The notes under the pieces are model-generated. The model was not told the origin of the DNA, ran no database searches, and saw nothing but the letters and a program-made list of their open reading frames with translations. Source: Luteibacter sp. SG786 (lineage in GTDB: Bacteria > Pseudomonadota > Gammaproteobacteria > Xanthomonadales > Rhodanobacteraceae). From it: a DNA stretch of 64,000 nucleotides. Made by a program: the position numbers and the translations under genes. Positions 1 through 10,086 of this stretch are shown here, in pieces. How positions within the stretch are numbered: the first letter of the stretch is position 1; each line of letters starts with the position of its first letter. Location of the stretch: the NCBI RefSeq assembly GCF_011759605.1, contig NZ_JAAOYX010000002.1, forward strand, positions 806,001 to 870,000, read 5' to 3'.

Positions 1-381
1 CCCAACGCAGTGGACGGCCAGCGCCCGGTGTACAAGGTGGACATCATGGACACCTGCTGGATGTGGAAGGGAGTGAAGCTCGATGGCCGCTACGGCATCG
101 CCGTGACCGTCGACCGGCTGCCGTACAACTACGCGTTGTGGAAGGACGTGAAGGGCATCGTGTCGCGCAAGGCGCGCACCGCGGCCGGCGAGCTGGAAGT
201 GCACCAGGACACCTGCGACGGCCCGAAGCTCACGACGATCCCGCTCGCGAAGGCGAAGGACGGCCGCGCCACGCTCAATGGCATCCTGCCCAAGCGCGAG
301 GGCACGCACGATCTCTGCTTCGTGATCACCGGCAAGCCAGGGCCGAAGCTCTGGGTACTTGGCGACGTGCAGCTGCGCTGA
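1..381 (+). CDS. C-terminal part of a probable secreted glycoside hydrolase (5' end outside window)
   Basis: The frame is already open at the first base and ends with TGA at 379-381, so only about 126 C-terminal residues are visible. A GTG at position 10 is probably internal. The fragment resembles the small beta-sandwich tail found at the C-terminus of secreted glycosidases in xanthomonads, especially GH20 beta-N-acetylhexosaminidases. It ends with a HDLCFVITG segment followed by LWVLGDVQL, the pattern of a terminal carbohydrate-binding strand pair. The catalytic domain lies upstream, so the enzyme class is an inference. A REP-like palindrome and the convergent lhr gene follow. Confidence 0.55.
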   Translation, partial: PNAVDGQRPVYKVDIMDTCWMWKGVKLDGRYGIAVTVDRLPYNYALWKDVKGIVSRKARTAAGELEVHQDTCDGPKLTTIPLAKAKDGRATLNGILPKREGTHDLCFVITGKPGPKLWVLGDVQLR

Positions 382-428
382 GGCGCTTTTAGGGTGCGGC
401 GGCGACGGGTTTGTCCGCTGCCGCTTTC

Positions 429-513
429 TGTGGGAGCCGCTTCAGCGGCGATGGGTGCTCGCGGCAAGCGTGCCCGCTGCCGCGCGGGATCGCCGGCACA
501 GCCGGCTCCCACA
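429..513. repeat. REP-like palindromic element
   Basis: Begins TGTGGGAGCC and ends with the inverted GGCTCCCACA, with inner CCGCTTCAGCGG and GCCGGCACAGCCGGC palindromes. It lies between the convergent glycosidase fragment and lhr. The same family recurs at 7178-7263, 7294-7325 (half element) and 19841-19921. It may act as a bidirectional transcription stop. Confidence 0.75.
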
Positions 514-520
514 ACATCCC

Positions 521-3500
521 CTACACCGCGTGGGAGCGCATGTCCGCCTTGCGCTGCAGCGCGCTTCGCGCCTCCCGCTCCTCGTCGCCTTCCAGCGGCA
601 TCAGCGTTACGAACTTGCCCGCCACCATTGCCGCCAGCGGCACGCCATCGCGGATGGCGATGCGGTTGCCTAGCGTCGCCGGCACCTTGGTACCGGCGAA
701 GACGGTGCCGACCAGGTTGAGCGGATCGGTGCCGGCGATGCAGACGATCTCGCCGTCATGCGCGCGGTGGCGAATCTGCCGCAAGGCCGGCAGCGCCTCC
801 GGCAACGCGAACTGTTCGCCCACGAGACCGTCGACGAAGCGGCCGCCGCGGATCTCGCCGCGTGCCTCGAGACGGTGGTACACGCGGCGCAGGTCCCGCC
901 ACGGCGGCAGCCATGCGGCTTCCCGTTCCAGGATGCGCCAGCTCACGACGCCGTAGCGGCGCAGGAGCGTGCGTGCGATGTGCTCCAGCCCGTCGGCGTC
1001 GTTGCGCTGCTCGCTCGGCCGCCGTGCGAGCGACCATCGACCGGCGTCCTCGATACCGCTGAGCATGTGCCGCCGGGTACGGCGGTGCCGGCTGCCGTTC
1101 CGCTTGGAGGCAGGCAGCAGCAAGGCGCGCAGACCCGCGAAGCTGTCCGCCGTGACGCGTCCCGCCGCGACCAGTTCCCCGAGGGCGTCCTCCAGTTCCG
1201 TGCGCAGCAGGCGCGTCGCGGACGCGAGCTCGTCGAAGAACGAGGCGCCGTCGTCGCGCAATGCATCCGCTACCGCCTGTGCGCGCGAAGACAGCGATAC
1301 TTCGTCGCCCGCGACGGGGGCGGCCGCGGACCAGATGGGCAGCTGCCGCCGCGGCAGCAGCACGATCGGCGTGGAACGCACAGGGCCTCCACTGCCGGTG
1401 CCGAGGCGCAGACGGCTCCATACCACGCGGCCGGCGCGGCAGAGGTCGTCCAGCCAGCCGATGCCGTAGTCGTTCACACGTGCCGGAAGCAGTTCCGATT
1501 CCCACGCGCCGGCCGCGGCCTCGTAGCCTTCGAGCTGGCCGATCACTCCCGCCAGCGCATCGGGGCCGGATACCTGCGTCGCACGCGTCACGTGCTGCCA
1601 GTCGAGCAGGAAGCGATAGAAGTCGCGACGTGCCACGGGCTCGATCTCGCGCCGCAGCCTGCCGATGGTGTACCTATGGATACGGGCCAGCAGATGTCGT
1701 TCGCACCATTCGGTGTCCGTCGCCCCCGGGGAGAACGCGCCGCGCATGACATAGCCTTCGCTTTCGAGCGAGGTCAGCGCCAGGTCCATGTCGGCCTGCG
1801 TCACGCCCAGCGACGAGGCGAGCATGGCGGAAGGCACCGGCCCCAGGCCACCCAGCCGCCCTCGAACGATGTCGAGTAGAGCCGACTCCGCCGTCCAGGC
1901 CTGTGCTTCGAATTCCGCCGGCGCCGCAATGGCTGGCGTCATCGGCAGGCCGGGCCGCAGGGCGCGCCAGGCAGGCAGCCGTTCCGCGGCGACCCACAGC
2001 GGCGCTTCGCGGTTGCCAAGCAGCGTGGCACGCGCGTCGCTCGCCAGGGCGGCAAGCAGCTTCGCCCAACCGGGATTGGCCTGCACTTCGTCGAGGGTGA
2101 CGGCGCCCAACTGGACCAGCGCCTCGTGCATTTCATCGGCACTGCGCGCCTCGGGCCAAGCCTCGGCGCGCACGGCCTCGATGGCTTCCGCATCGAGGCG
2201 GCCGAGGTCGTCCGGATTCTCCGCCTCGTTCCACCGACGCGACTGCACGGCCTGGGTGCGACGTTCTTCCAGGGGCGCGTCGTCGAGGAAGGCGTAGGGC
2301 GCCGCGTTGAGGATTTCCGAGGCAAGTGGCGACGGCGTTGCGAGGTCGCGCGCCACCATCGCGATGGTGCCCGACTCGAGCCCGCGCAGCACATCGAGCA
2401 GGCCTTCGCAGTCCATGGCCTCGTGCAGGCAGTCGTCGAGGGTCTGCTTCACCAGCGGGTGGTCCGGCACCTCGCGTTCACCCACGAGGTTCTCCGCGCA
2501 GGCCACCTGATCGGGGAACACCGTGGCCAGGAGATCCTCGCTCTTCATGCGCTGCAACTGCGGCGCCACCTTCTTGCCGCCGTTGAAGCGCGGCAAGGCA
2601 AGCGACGTGGTGGCGTTCCAGCGCCAGCGCACGCCGAACAGCGGCGCGTCGAGCAACGCCTGGATGAGTACGTGCTCGGCGGAGTTGGAATGCAGGTATC
2701 TCGCCACCTCGTCCAGCGGAAAGCTGTGGCTGGTGGAAAGCGAGAGCACGATCGCATCTTCGGTGGCCGCGGCCTGCAACTCGAAATTGAACTTGCGGCA
2801 GAAGCGCTTCCGCAGCGCGAGCCCCCAGGCACGGTTGATACGGCTGCCGAAGGGGGTATGGATGATCAGCTGGGTACCGCCTGACTCGTCGAAGAAACGC
2901 TCCATCACCAGCGTCTCGCGGGTGGGCAGAGCCCCCAGCGCGGCACGCGCGCGGAACAGGTAGTCGACGATCTGTTCCGCGGCCGCCTTCACCAGGGACA
3001 ATTCGTCGACCAGGTACGCCAGCGCGGCCTCGCGTCCACCTTCGTCGAAGACGGCGGAGATCTCCGAGCGCAGGCGGGAGACACCCATCGACAGCTCGTT
3101 CGAGCGGCCCGGCGCTTCGCCCAGCCAGAAGGGGATGTTCGGCGGCGCACCCTGCGCATCTTCCACGCGCAGGCGACCCGCTTCCACGCGAAGGATGCGA
3201 TACGACCGATTGCCGAGCTGGAAGATGTCGCCGGCCAGGCTTTCCACGGCGAAGTCTTCGTTGACCGTGCCGACGATGGTCGCCTGCGGCTCGAGCAGCA
3301 CGTTGTAGTCGCCGGTGTCGGGAATGGTGCCGCCCGAGCTCACGGCCGTCAGGCGTGCGCCGCGCCGCTCGCGCAGGCGCCGGTTCACCGCGTCGCGATG
3401 GATGTACGAACCGCGTGGTCCGACGCGCGTGGTGAAGCCCTCCGCGAGCATGCGCACCGTTTCGTCGAAGGTCTCGCGCTTCAGTGCCCGGAACGGATAG

Positions 3501-4822
3501 GCGCGTCGCACGAGATCGAACAATGCGTCTTCGTCCCATTCCTGGCAGGACACCTCGGCGACGATCTGCTGCGCCAGCACGTCCAGCGGCGCTTCGGGAA
3601 TCGTCAGCGTATCGAGCTCGCCACGGCGCACGCAGTCGAGCAGGGCGGCGCATTCCACGAGGTCGTCGCGCGAGATCGGGAAGAGCCGTGCCTTGGGCGT
3701 GCCGCCCACCGAGTGTCCCGCACGGCCGGCGCGTTGCAGGAATGCGGAGATCGAACGCGGCGAGGCGATCTGGCACACGAGGTCGACGTCGCCGATGTCG
3801 ATACCCAGTTCCAGCGACGCCGTGGCGACCAGCACGCGCAATTCCCCGCGCTTCAGGCGTTGCTCGGCGTCGAGACGCTGCTCGCGCGACAGGCTGCCGT
3901 GGTGGGCGGCCACAGCGTCGTTGCCCAGACGCTCGGAAAGGTGCCGTGCCACGCGCTCGGCCATGCGTCGCGTGTTCACGAATACGAGGGTGGTGCGGTG
4001 CTGCTCCACGAGGTTGCCGAGCCGGTTGTAGACCAGCTCCCACATGTCGTTCGACATCACGGGTTCGAGCGGCACCGGCGGCACTTCGAGCGCGAGGTCG
4101 CGACGGCGCGTGTGGCCGATGTCCACGATGGCGCAGTCTTCGCGTTCGCTGCCGGTGAGGAAGGCGGCCACCTTTTTGATGGGCTTCTGCGTGGCGGAAA
4201 GGCCGATGCGGGTGATGCGCCGCTGGGCGATCGATTCCAGCCGCTCCAGCGATATCGCAAGGTGGCTGCCGCGCTTGCTTGCGGCGACGGCGTGGATTTC
4301 GTCGACGATCACTTCGCGGATGTCGCGCAGGATGGCCCGACCCGATTCCGAGCCCAGCAGCACGTAGAGCGATTCGGGCGTGGTCACCAGGATATGCGGC
4401 GGCCGCCGTTTCATGCGTTCGCGGTCGGCGGCCGGCGTGTCGCCGGTACGGACGGCGGTGCGGATCTCGAGATCCGGCAGGCCCCGCTGACGCAGTTCCT
4501 CGCGGATGCCGGCCAGCGGTGCCTCGAGGTTTATCCGGATGTCGTTCGACAGGGCTTTCAGCGGCGACACGTAGAGGATGGTGGTGCGATCGCGCAGACC
4601 GCCCTGCTCCACGCCTTCGCGCACGAGCGCGTCGATCGCGGAAAGGAACGCGGTCAGCGTCTTGCCCGAGCCCGTCGGCGCCGCCACCAGCGTGTGCCGG
4701 CCCGAGCGGATCGCCGGCCACGCGGCCACCTGGGCTTCGGTGGGCCCGGGAAAAGCGGCTGCGAACCAGGCGGCCACGGCGGGATGGAAGGCGGCGAGTG
4801 GCATCGACTTTTGTGAATTCAT
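521..4822 (-). CDS. lhr: Lhr-family ATP-dependent DNA helicase
   Basis: Large superfamily 2 helicase of about 1433 residues, close to the 1500 or so of E. coli Lhr. The N-terminal RecA lobe has Walker [13 protein letters not shown] and the Walker B box VIVDEIHAV. The second lobe carries [12 protein letters not shown] and [12 protein letters not shown], the SF2 motifs V and VI. The long C-terminal half matches the winged-helix/beta-barrel core and extended tail of full-length Lhr. Lhr proteins are 3'-5' helicases implicated in DNA repair. The ATG at 4822 is preferred; an ATG at 4804 is equally plausible and a GTG at 4927 would add 35 low-complexity residues. None has a strong ribosome-binding site. 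It is divergent from the GH3 gene. Confidence 0.93.
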   Translation of the reverse strand: MNSQKSMPLAAFHPAVAAWFAAAFPGPTEAQVAAWPAIRSGRHTLVAAPTGSGKTLTAFLSAIDALVREGVEQGGLRDRTTILYVSPLKALSNDIRINLEAPLAGIREELRQRGLPDLEIRTAVRTGDTPAADRERMKRRPPHILVTTPESLYVLLGSESGRAILRDIREVIVDEIHAVAASKRGSHLAISLERLESIAQRRITRIGLSATQKPIKKVAAFLTGSEREDCAIVDIGHTRRRDLALEVPPVPLEPVMSNDMWELVYNRLGNLVEQHRTTLVFVNTRRMAERVARHLSERLGNDAVAAHHGSLSREQRLDAEQRLKRGELRVLVATASLELGIDIGDVDLVCQIASPRSISAFLQRAGRAGHSVGGTPKARLFPISRDDLVECAALLDCVRRGELDTLTIPEAPLDVLAQQIVAEVSCQEWDEDALFDLVRRAYPFRALKRETFDETVRMLAEGFTTRVGPRGSYIHRDAVNRRLRERRGARLTAVSSGGTIPDTGDYNVLLEPQATIVGTVNEDFAVESLAGDIFQLGNRSYRILRVEAGRLRVEDAQGAPPNIPFWLGEAPGRSNELSMGVSRLRSEISAVFDEGGREAALAYLVDELSLVKAAAEQIVDYLFRARAALGALPTRETLVMERFFDESGGTQLIIHTPFGSRINRAWGLALRKRFCRKFNFELQAAATEDAIVLSLSTSHSFPLDEVARYLHSNSAEHVLIQALLDAPLFGVRWRWNATTSLALPRFNGGKKVAPQLQRMKSEDLLATVFPDQVACAENLVGEREVPDHPLVKQTLDDCLHEAMDCEGLLDVLRGLESGTIAMVARDLATPSPLASEILNAAPYAFLDDAPLEERRTQAVQSRRWNEAENPDDLGRLDAEAIEAVRAEAWPEARSADEMHEALVQLGAVTLDEVQANPGWAKLLAALASDARATLLGNREAPLWVAAERLPAWRALRPGLPMTPAIAAPAEFEAQAWTAESALLDIVRGRLGGLGPVPSAMLASSLGVTQADMDLALTSLESEGYVMRGAFSPGATDTEWCERHLLARIHRYTIGRLRREIEPVARRDFYRFLLDWQHVTRATQVSGPDALAGVIGQLEGYEAAAGAWESELLPARVNDYGIGWLDDLCRAGRVVWSRLRLGTGSGGPVRSTPIVLLPRRQLPIWSAAAPVAGDEVSLSSRAQAVADALRDDGASFFDELASATRLLRTELEDALGELVAAGRVTADSFAGLRALLLPASKRNGSRHRRTRRHMLSGIEDAGRWSLARRPSEQRNDADGLEHIARTLLRRYGVVSWRILEREAAWLPPWRDLRRVYHRLEARGEIRGGRFVDGLVGEQFALPEALPALRQIRHRAHDGEIVCIAGTDPLNLVGTVFAGTKVPATLGNRIAIRDGVPLAAMVAGKFVTLMPLEGDEEREARSALQRKADMRSHAV

Positions 4823-4953
4823 TGAATCACTTAAGTGGGGGCTGGCAGCGCTGTAGGCAAGCGGCGAGGGTACTCCCTCCCCGTCTCGCGGGTTGCGATA
4901 ACCGCATGACTTGGCGATGGTGGGCACCTCTCTCCCCGCGACGAACCATCACC

Positions 4954-7158
4954 ATGTCCGATATTGCCCGTCGTAGCGCCCTAGCCCTCGCCCTTGCCGC
5001 TGGACTTGCCGGTTCCGTTCATGCGGCAGGGCCCGCGGAGCGTCCCTGGACGAACCGCTCGCTGTCGCCAGACCGGCGTGCGGAACTGATCGTCGCGGCC
5101 ATGACCGACGATGAAAAATTCCGCATGATCCGCGCCGACTTCGGGCAGGTGAAGGAGAAGGGGCCCAACCCGCCTGGTGCGTTGAACGGCGCGGGCTTCA
5201 TTCCGGCCATTCCGCGTCTCGGCCTGCCTTTCCTCAACGAGACGGATGCCGGACTCGGCGTCACACGGGACGGTGCCGACCATAAGGGCGCCATCTCGCT
5301 GCCCGCGGGCCTGGCCACGGCAGCCAGCTTCGATCCGTCCGTCGCGCATGCGGGCGGCCGCATGATCGGTGGCGAGGCGCGTGGCAAGGGCTACGACATC
5401 CTGCTGTCCGGTGGCGTCAATCTCACGCGCGATCCACGCAACGGCCGCAATTTCGAATACGCGGGCGAAGACCCCGTGCTGGCCGGCACCATCGTCGGCG
5501 CGGCCGTGAAGGGCATCCAGGAACGCCACATTGTGGCGACGGTGAAGCACTTCGCCATCAACGACCTCGAATCCGGCCGCAACACGTTGAGCTCCGACAT
5601 CGACCCCGTCGCACTGCGCGAGTCCGACCTCCTTGCCTTCCAGCTCGCCATCGCGAAGGGCGATCCCGGTTCGGTCATGTCCTCGTACAACCGGATCAAC
5701 GGCACGTATGCCGGCGAGCACGACTGGCTGCTCAACAAGGTGCTGAAGCAGGAGTGGGGCTTCAAGGGCTACGTCATGTCCGACTGGGGTGGCGTGCACA
5801 GCGGTGCGAAGGCCGCTCTCGCGGGGCTCGACCAGGAATCCGCCGGCGAAACCTTCGACAAGGAGGTGTACTTCGACAAACCGCTGCGCGCGGCCCTCGC
5901 CTCCGGCGAGTTCCCCAAGGCGCGCCTGGACGACATGGTGAAACGCATCATGCGTACCTTGTTCGCCCATGGCGTGCTGGATGACGCGAAGCGCGATCCC
6001 GTCGCGTACGAAGCAGACCGCATCGTGGCGCGCGACACGCTCGAGGCGGGCGCGGTATTGCTGCGCAACGAGGGCGGCCTGCTGCCGCTGACGCGCAAGG
6101 GCCAGTCGGTGGCGATCATCGGGGGCCACGCGGACAAGGGCGTGCTCGCCGGCGGCGGCTCGTCGGCCGTCGCGGATGTGGCTGGCGATCCGGTGCCGGG
6201 CCTCGAACCGACGGGCTGGCCGGGCCCGGTGCGATACCACGCCTCCGCGCCGCTTGAGTTCATGCGCAAGTTCGGGGGTAAGGTGAGCTTCGATCCCGGT
6301 ACGGACCCTGCCGCTGCCGCGAAGGCCGCGGCCGGTGCCGATGTCGCCGTGGTCTTCGTCACGAAGTGGGCGGCGGAGTCGTTCGACACGCCCGACCTTG
6401 CGCTGCCCGACAATCAGGACGCGCTCGTGGAAGCGGTGGCGAAGGCCAATCCGAAAACCGTTGTGGTGCTGGAAACCAACGGTCCAGTGAGGATGCCCTG
6501 GCTGGATCGCGTAGGCGCGGTGATGGAAGCCTGGTATCCGGGTTCGGGCGGCGGCGAGGCCATCGCGCGTCTCCTGTACGGTGTCGCCGCACCCTCCGGC
6601 CGCCTGCCCTTGAGCTGGCCGAAGGACGAGGCGCAGCTGCCGCGTCCGACCATCCAAGGGGCGGGGCTGAATTCGAAGGCGAAGCCGGCCGACAACGTCG
6701 ACTACAACATCGAAGGCGCGGACGTGGGCTACCGCTGGTTCGAGAAGACGAAACGCGAGCCCTTGTTCCCGTTCGGCTACGGCCTTGGCTACACGAGCTT
6801 CGCGTACAGCGACTTCGCCGTGGACACGGACGCGAAGGGCAACCCGGTGGCCCATGTCACGGTGAAGAACACCGGGAAAGTGGCTGGCGCCGACGTCCCG
6901 CAGATCTATGTCACGGCCCCCGGCGCCGCCACGCGCCGCCTTGCGGGCTGGGCGAAGGTGGCCCTGAAGCCGGGCGCCAGCCATCGCGTGGACATTCCGC
7001 TCGAACCCCTGGCGCTCGCGCGTTACGACGACAAGGCCGGCCGCTGGCACGTCGCGGCAGGAAGCTATTCTGTGAAGCTGGCGCGCTCGGCCACGGACGT
7101 TGCCGGGGAAAAAACCGTGACGCTGGGAGAAAGCTTCCCCGTCGTAAAAGCCCCCTGA
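4954..7158 (+). CDS. Secreted GH3 beta-glucosidase-type glycoside hydrolase
   Basis: 734 residues. An N-terminal signal peptide (about residues 1-24, ending SVHA) directs export. The GH3 TIM barrel follows, with the KHF segment near residues 198-200 and the nucleophile motif VMSDWGG (Asp about 277). The second alpha/beta sandwich domain follows, then a C-terminal fibronectin-III-like domain beginning near FPFGYGLGYTSF. GH3 enzymes of this layout release glucose or related sugars from beta-glycosides in the periplasm or outside the cell; the exact substrate cannot be read from sequence. The frame is open further upstream, but ATG 4954 is the start that gives the signal peptide. The gene is monocistronic, with repeats on its 3' side. 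Confidence 0.92.
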   Translation: MSDIARRSALALALAAGLAGSVHAAGPAERPWTNRSLSPDRRAELIVAAMTDDEKFRMIRADFGQVKEKGPNPPGALNGAGFIPAIPRLGLPFLNETDAGLGVTRDGADHKGAISLPAGLATAASFDPSVAHAGGRMIGGEARGKGYDILLSGGVNLTRDPRNGRNFEYAGEDPVLAGTIVGAAVKGIQERHIVATVKHFAINDLESGRNTLSSDIDPVALRESDLLAFQLAIAKGDPGSVMSSYNRINGTYAGEHDWLLNKVLKQEWGFKGYVMSDWGGVHSGAKAALAGLDQESAGETFDKEVYFDKPLRAALASGEFPKARLDDMVKRIMRTLFAHGVLDDAKRDPVAYEADRIVARDTLEAGAVLLRNEGGLLPLTRKGQSVAIIGGHADKGVLAGGGSSAVADVAGDPVPGLEPTGWPGPVRYHASAPLEFMRKFGGKVSFDPGTDPAAAAKAAAGADVAVVFVTKWAAESFDTPDLALPDNQDALVEAVAKANPKTVVVLETNGPVRMPWLDRVGAVMEAWYPGSGGGEAIARLLYGVAAPSGRLPLSWPKDEAQLPRPTIQGAGLNSKAKPADNVDYNIEGADVGYRWFEKTKREPLFPFGYGLGYTSFAYSDFAVDTDAKGNPVAHVTVKNTGKVAGADVPQIYVTAPGAATRRLAGWAKVALKPGASHRVDIPLEPLALARYDDKAGRWHVAAGSYSVKLARSATDVAGEKTVTLGESFPVVKAP

Positions 7159-7177
7159 CACGGCAGCGCCGGCGCTT

Positions 7178-7263
7178 TGTGTGGGGAGCCGGCTATACCG
7201 GCGATCCCGCGGCGGGCAAGCTTGCCGCGAGCACCCATCGCCGCTGAAGCGGCTCCCACACAA
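7178..7263. repeat. REP-like palindromic element
   Basis: Composite inverted repeat from GTGTGGGGAGCCGGC to GGCTCCCACACA, in the same family as 429-513. The two inner palindromes (GCCGGCTATACCGGCG and CGCCGCTGAAGCGG) are in the opposite order to that copy, as expected for an inverted insertion. It follows the GH3 stop codon. Confidence 0.75.
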
Positions 7264-7293
7264 AGCTTGCTTGGCTTGTGAGGCGGGAGGCCT

Positions 7294-7325
7294 TGTGTGG
7301 GAGCCGGCTATGCCGGCGATCCCGC
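7294..7325. repeat. Half REP-like element
   Basis: A single arm, TGTGTGGGAGCCGGCTATGC followed by CGGCGATCCCGCGG, identical in type to the left arm of the element at 7178-7263 but without its partner. It sits about 60 bases upstream of the next start codon, so it may lie within the 5' leader of that gene. Confidence 0.65.
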
Positions 7326-7386
7326 GGCAGCGGGCATGCTGGCGAGCGTGCACGGTGCCGCGACACGGCGCGCGCACAATGCGCGC

Positions 7387-8160
7387 ATGACCTTACGAAC
7401 CTCCCTTGCCGCCTCTGCCGCCTTGCTTTTCGCCGCACCGGCTTTCGCGGACCCACCTGACTTCGACCGTCCCGGTGCCGGATTCGCGACCACGGTGCTG
7501 CCTGTCGGCACGGTGGCGCTGGAGCAAGGCTTTCCCACCTACGAACGCCAACGCCAGGACGGTTACCTCGACCGGACCTACACAGCTGACAGCCTCATTC
7601 GCATCGGCCTCGGTAGCGCACTGGAATGGCAGGTGGCCGGCTCTGCCTGGAACCGGCTCGAAGAACGTGGCTCGGGCTCCCGGCGGCATGCGACAGGCCA
7701 CGGCGACACGAGCGTCGGCATGAAGTGGGCATCGGGCGGCTCGGCCGATGCGGGGCCCTTCACCTGGGCCGCGCTGGGCAAGGTCACCTTCGCCAACGGC
7801 GACGACGATTTCGGGAACGGCGCCCGCGAGGTGAGCCTCGGAAGCACCATGCAATGGAAGCCCGACGACGCGAAGCAGATCACGCTCTTCGCCAACCTCG
7901 ATCGCCTCAAGGACCGGAACACCTGGACGCTGGCGCCAACCTTCGGCCGAAAATTCGGATCGAATCTGCTGGCCTACGTCGAGACGGATGCGATCCACGA
8001 CGCCGAGGACGGCAACGAACTCCAGGCAGGCGGTGGCATCGCTTATGACATCGGCGACCACGTGCAACTGGACGCCTACGCCCTCCACCGCATCGGGCGT
8101 CACGGCCCCTCGATGCTGGCGGGCCTGGGCATCTCGATGTTCTTCGGGCAAAAACAGTAG
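7387..8160 (+). CDS. Outer-membrane beta-barrel protein (transporter/Phenol_MetA_deg-like)
   Basis: 257 residues. A clear signal peptide (MTLRTSLAASAALLF, cleavage near AFA-DPP) is followed by alternating hydrophobic and polar strands ending in a C-terminal FFGQK strand. Strings such as GDTSVGMKW, AALGKVTFANGDD and LQAGGGIAYDI are typical of the MetA-pathway/putative transporter barrel family (Pfam Phenol_MetA_deg and relatives). Members are placed in the outer membrane, but most have no proven substrate. ATG 7387 was chosen because it starts the signal peptide; the frame continues upstream through repeat sequence. No operon partner is visible. Confidence 0.7.
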   Translation: MTLRTSLAASAALLFAAPAFADPPDFDRPGAGFATTVLPVGTVALEQGFPTYERQRQDGYLDRTYTADSLIRIGLGSALEWQVAGSAWNRLEERGSGSRRHATGHGDTSVGMKWASGGSADAGPFTWAALGKVTFANGDDDFGNGAREVSLGSTMQWKPDDAKQITLFANLDRLKDRNTWTLAPTFGRKFGSNLLAYVETDAIHDAEDGNELQAGGGIAYDIGDHVQLDAYALHRIGRHGPSMLAGLGISMFFGQKQ

Positions 8161-8332
8161 CAGTTCGCGGCGGGAACGAAGCGGGGCATACGGTGGCCGC
8201 CCCAGCGTCCCGATGACCAACGACCTATTAGTGACTTTGAGCATGGGGGCTGCCGACGGACCGTAAATTACTCTCACGAGAAGGTTGCCAACCAAGGCCC
8301 CAGGCAATGCGGCCTACGCGTGAGGACGTACC

Positions 8333-9763
8333 GTGACGATTCGTAAAATGGCACTTGGTCTGTTCATTAAGGCCATCGTCGCATCAACGGCGCTGCAGAC
8401 GCAGGCGGTTTTCGCAGGGGGTGTCAGCCCGCGCTTTGAAAAAGCCGAATGCGCCATTGCCGTACTACCTGGCGAACGGATCGACTGCGGCCTCCTGTAC
8501 GTGCCGGAGAACCGGCAGAACGCGCGCAGTCGTCTCATCAGACTGCCCGTCATGATCTTTCGCAGCACCGCCTCCACCCCTGCGCCGGACCCTGTCGTCT
8601 ATCTGCCTGGCGGCCCGGGCTTGAGCAGCATCGACGGGCGAACGACAGGTAAGGGGAATCCGTTCCTGCTGGAACGCGACCAGATTCTGCTCGAAGGTCG
8701 AGGCAACAAGTTTGCTAGTCCCTCCCTGGCTTGTCCTGAAATCAACGTGCTTCGCGCGCAACGCGCGACCGCTGCCGCGCAGGCCGCCGCTGCTGCGCGT
8801 TGCCGCGCGACGCTTGTAGCTTCAGGGGTTGACCTCGATGGCTACACCTCGGCCGAAGCTGCCGATGATCTTGACGATCTCCGTCGGCTTTTGGGCATCG
8901 AGCAATGGAACCTGATTGGCTATTCGTACGGCACGCGCCTTGCTCAGACGGTGCTGCAACGGCATCCCGAAGGCATTCGCAGCGTCGTGCTCGACTCGGT
9001 GTTGCCGGTAGACGTGAATTACGACGAAGCAGCGGGCTCGTCACTGAGACGTGCCATCGACGCGTTGCTGGACGGTTGCGCCAACGACCCGGAGTGCGGC
9101 GTCCGATACCCCGACCTGCGCGCCCGCTTCGCCACACTCATTGCCGATGCCGACCGTAACGGGGTTGCGGCACCGAATGGCATATTGCGCGGTCGCGACA
9201 TAGTTGAAGCCATAGGCACGGGACTTCAGCAGCCCGCTGCGATTCCGGCCCTGCCGCAAGTCATCAACGACGCGAGCAGGGGGAAGCTGGCCGGATTGCT
9301 GCCGCTGACACAGCAGGTCCCATCGAGCTTCAACTGGGGGCTGCGCCTGTCGATCTGGTGCAGCGAAGAGATGCCCTTTGAGTCGCGTTCGCGGATGGAC
9401 TCGCAAATGTCCAAGGAATTGGGTCTTGGGGGAATGGACAATCGCACTGTCGACCCGGAGATGTGTGCCGCGTGGCGGGTCGCGCCTGCCGACGCGAAGG
9501 CTAACGAAGCGCTGAAGAGCGACGTACCGGCCCTTATCCTTGCCGGAGAGTTCGATCCCGTCACGCCTCCGGCGTGGGGACGTCGGCTGCTTCGAACCAT
9601 GCCCAATGCGCGATTTGCACAGGTCCCCGGTCAGTCGCACGGCGCCATGTTCAACCGTTGTGGCGGGCAGATGACCCTGGCTTTCCTTCATGACCCAAGC
9701 GCGTCGCTCAACGGCGATTGCCTGGGGAAATTGCCTGGAGTCGCCTTCACTGCCGGTAACTAG
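8333..9763 (+). CDS. Secreted alpha/beta hydrolase, TAP-like
   Basis: 476 residues with an N-terminal signal sequence ending about FAGG. The alpha/beta hydrolase fold shows VYLPGGPGLSS (oxyanion-hole HGGPG-type loop), the nucleophile elbow LIGYSYGTRLAQ (Ser in GYSYG), and a C-terminal TAP-like part with LAGEFDPVTPPAWG (acid) and PGQSHGAMF (His). This is the architecture of tripeptidyl-aminopeptidase-like and SlpD/E-like hydrolases; peptidase versus esterase activity cannot be decided from sequence. The GTG at 8333 is chosen because AGGA sits six bases upstream; ATG 8348 is the alternative and lacks a good site. The gene stands alone, about 170 bases after the barrel protein gene. Confidence 0.85.
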   Translation: MTIRKMALGLFIKAIVASTALQTQAVFAGGVSPRFEKAECAIAVLPGERIDCGLLYVPENRQNARSRLIRLPVMIFRSTASTPAPDPVVYLPGGPGLSSIDGRTTGKGNPFLLERDQILLEGRGNKFASPSLACPEINVLRAQRATAAAQAAAAARCRATLVASGVDLDGYTSAEAADDLDDLRRLLGIEQWNLIGYSYGTRLAQTVLQRHPEGIRSVVLDSVLPVDVNYDEAAGSSLRRAIDALLDGCANDPECGVRYPDLRARFATLIADADRNGVAAPNGILRGRDIVEAIGTGLQQPAAIPALPQVINDASRGKLAGLLPLTQQVPSSFNWGLRLSIWCSEEMPFESRSRMDSQMSKELGLGGMDNRTVDPEMCAAWRVAPADAKANEALKSDVPALILAGEFDPVTPPAWGRRLLRTMPNARFAQVPGQSHGAMFNRCGGQMTLAFLHDPSASLNGDCLGKLPGVAFTAGN

Positions 9764-9785
9764 GTGAGGGCTCGTCGAACGGTAC

Positions 9786-9823
9786 AAAAAAACATGGCCC
9801 TCTCGCTCACGCGGAGGGCCATG
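9786..9823 (-). terminator. Rho-independent terminator on the minus strand
   Basis: Perfect 10-base arms at 9793-9802 and 9814-9823 flank an 11-base loop. Read on the minus strand the hairpin is followed directly by seven T (9792-9786). It would end transcripts coming from the small minus-strand ORF at 10087-10263 or from an RNA starting within 9830-9970. It also insulates the plus-strand hydrolase gene. Confidence 0.8.
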
Positions 9824-9889
9824 GCGACCGTCCCTGGGTCCAGTGGCCTGGGCCACCAACGCGGCCCGGCGAAGCCGGCGCGGCGTCAC

Positions 9890-9967
9890 CGCCGATGAAG
9901 GGGGGATCGATCCTGTAACTAGGGACGGACGGCTTCCTGCCGTCGGATCGGTCATCGGCGATTTTTT
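9890..9967 (+). ncRNA. Structured RNA-like element ending in a T tract (terminator or small RNA)
   Basis: Read on the plus strand, three contiguous 3' segments (9939-9944, 9945-9953, 9954-9960) pair with 5' segments 9928-9933, 9905-9913 (one G-U) and 9890-9896. This forms a rod of about 22 base pairs with a TTCCT loop. Unpaired bulges occur only on the 5' side (9897-9904, G-rich, and 9914-9927). Six T follow at 9962-9967. Further hairpins lie just upstream (9844-9855, 9866-9878). No plus-strand gene follows for 4 kb, so it is a 3' element of the hydrolase transcript or an independent small RNA. The bulged design is more elaborate than a plain terminator. Confidence 0.5.
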
Positions 9968-10086
9968 AGCCACGCCCAGGTGACGGGCGGGCATGGACCT
10001 CATCTTCCGTAGGTCGGCCGCTGACGGATATAGGAGAAATCTTAAATTTGGTTCGGATTTACCTTCATCGAGGATGAAGGCCGGGC

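Noticed and set aside
4981-7377. 798-codon minus-strand frame opposite the GH3 gene
   Set aside because: The GH3 gene has a signal peptide and nucleophile motif; the opposite frame is a compositional artefact running into repeat sequence.
9820-9967. Known housekeeping RNA (SRP RNA, 6S, tmRNA or a standard riboswitch)
   Set aside because: None of the conserved sequence blocks I know from these RNAs, such as the SRP GGAAGGAAGCA loop region, is present.
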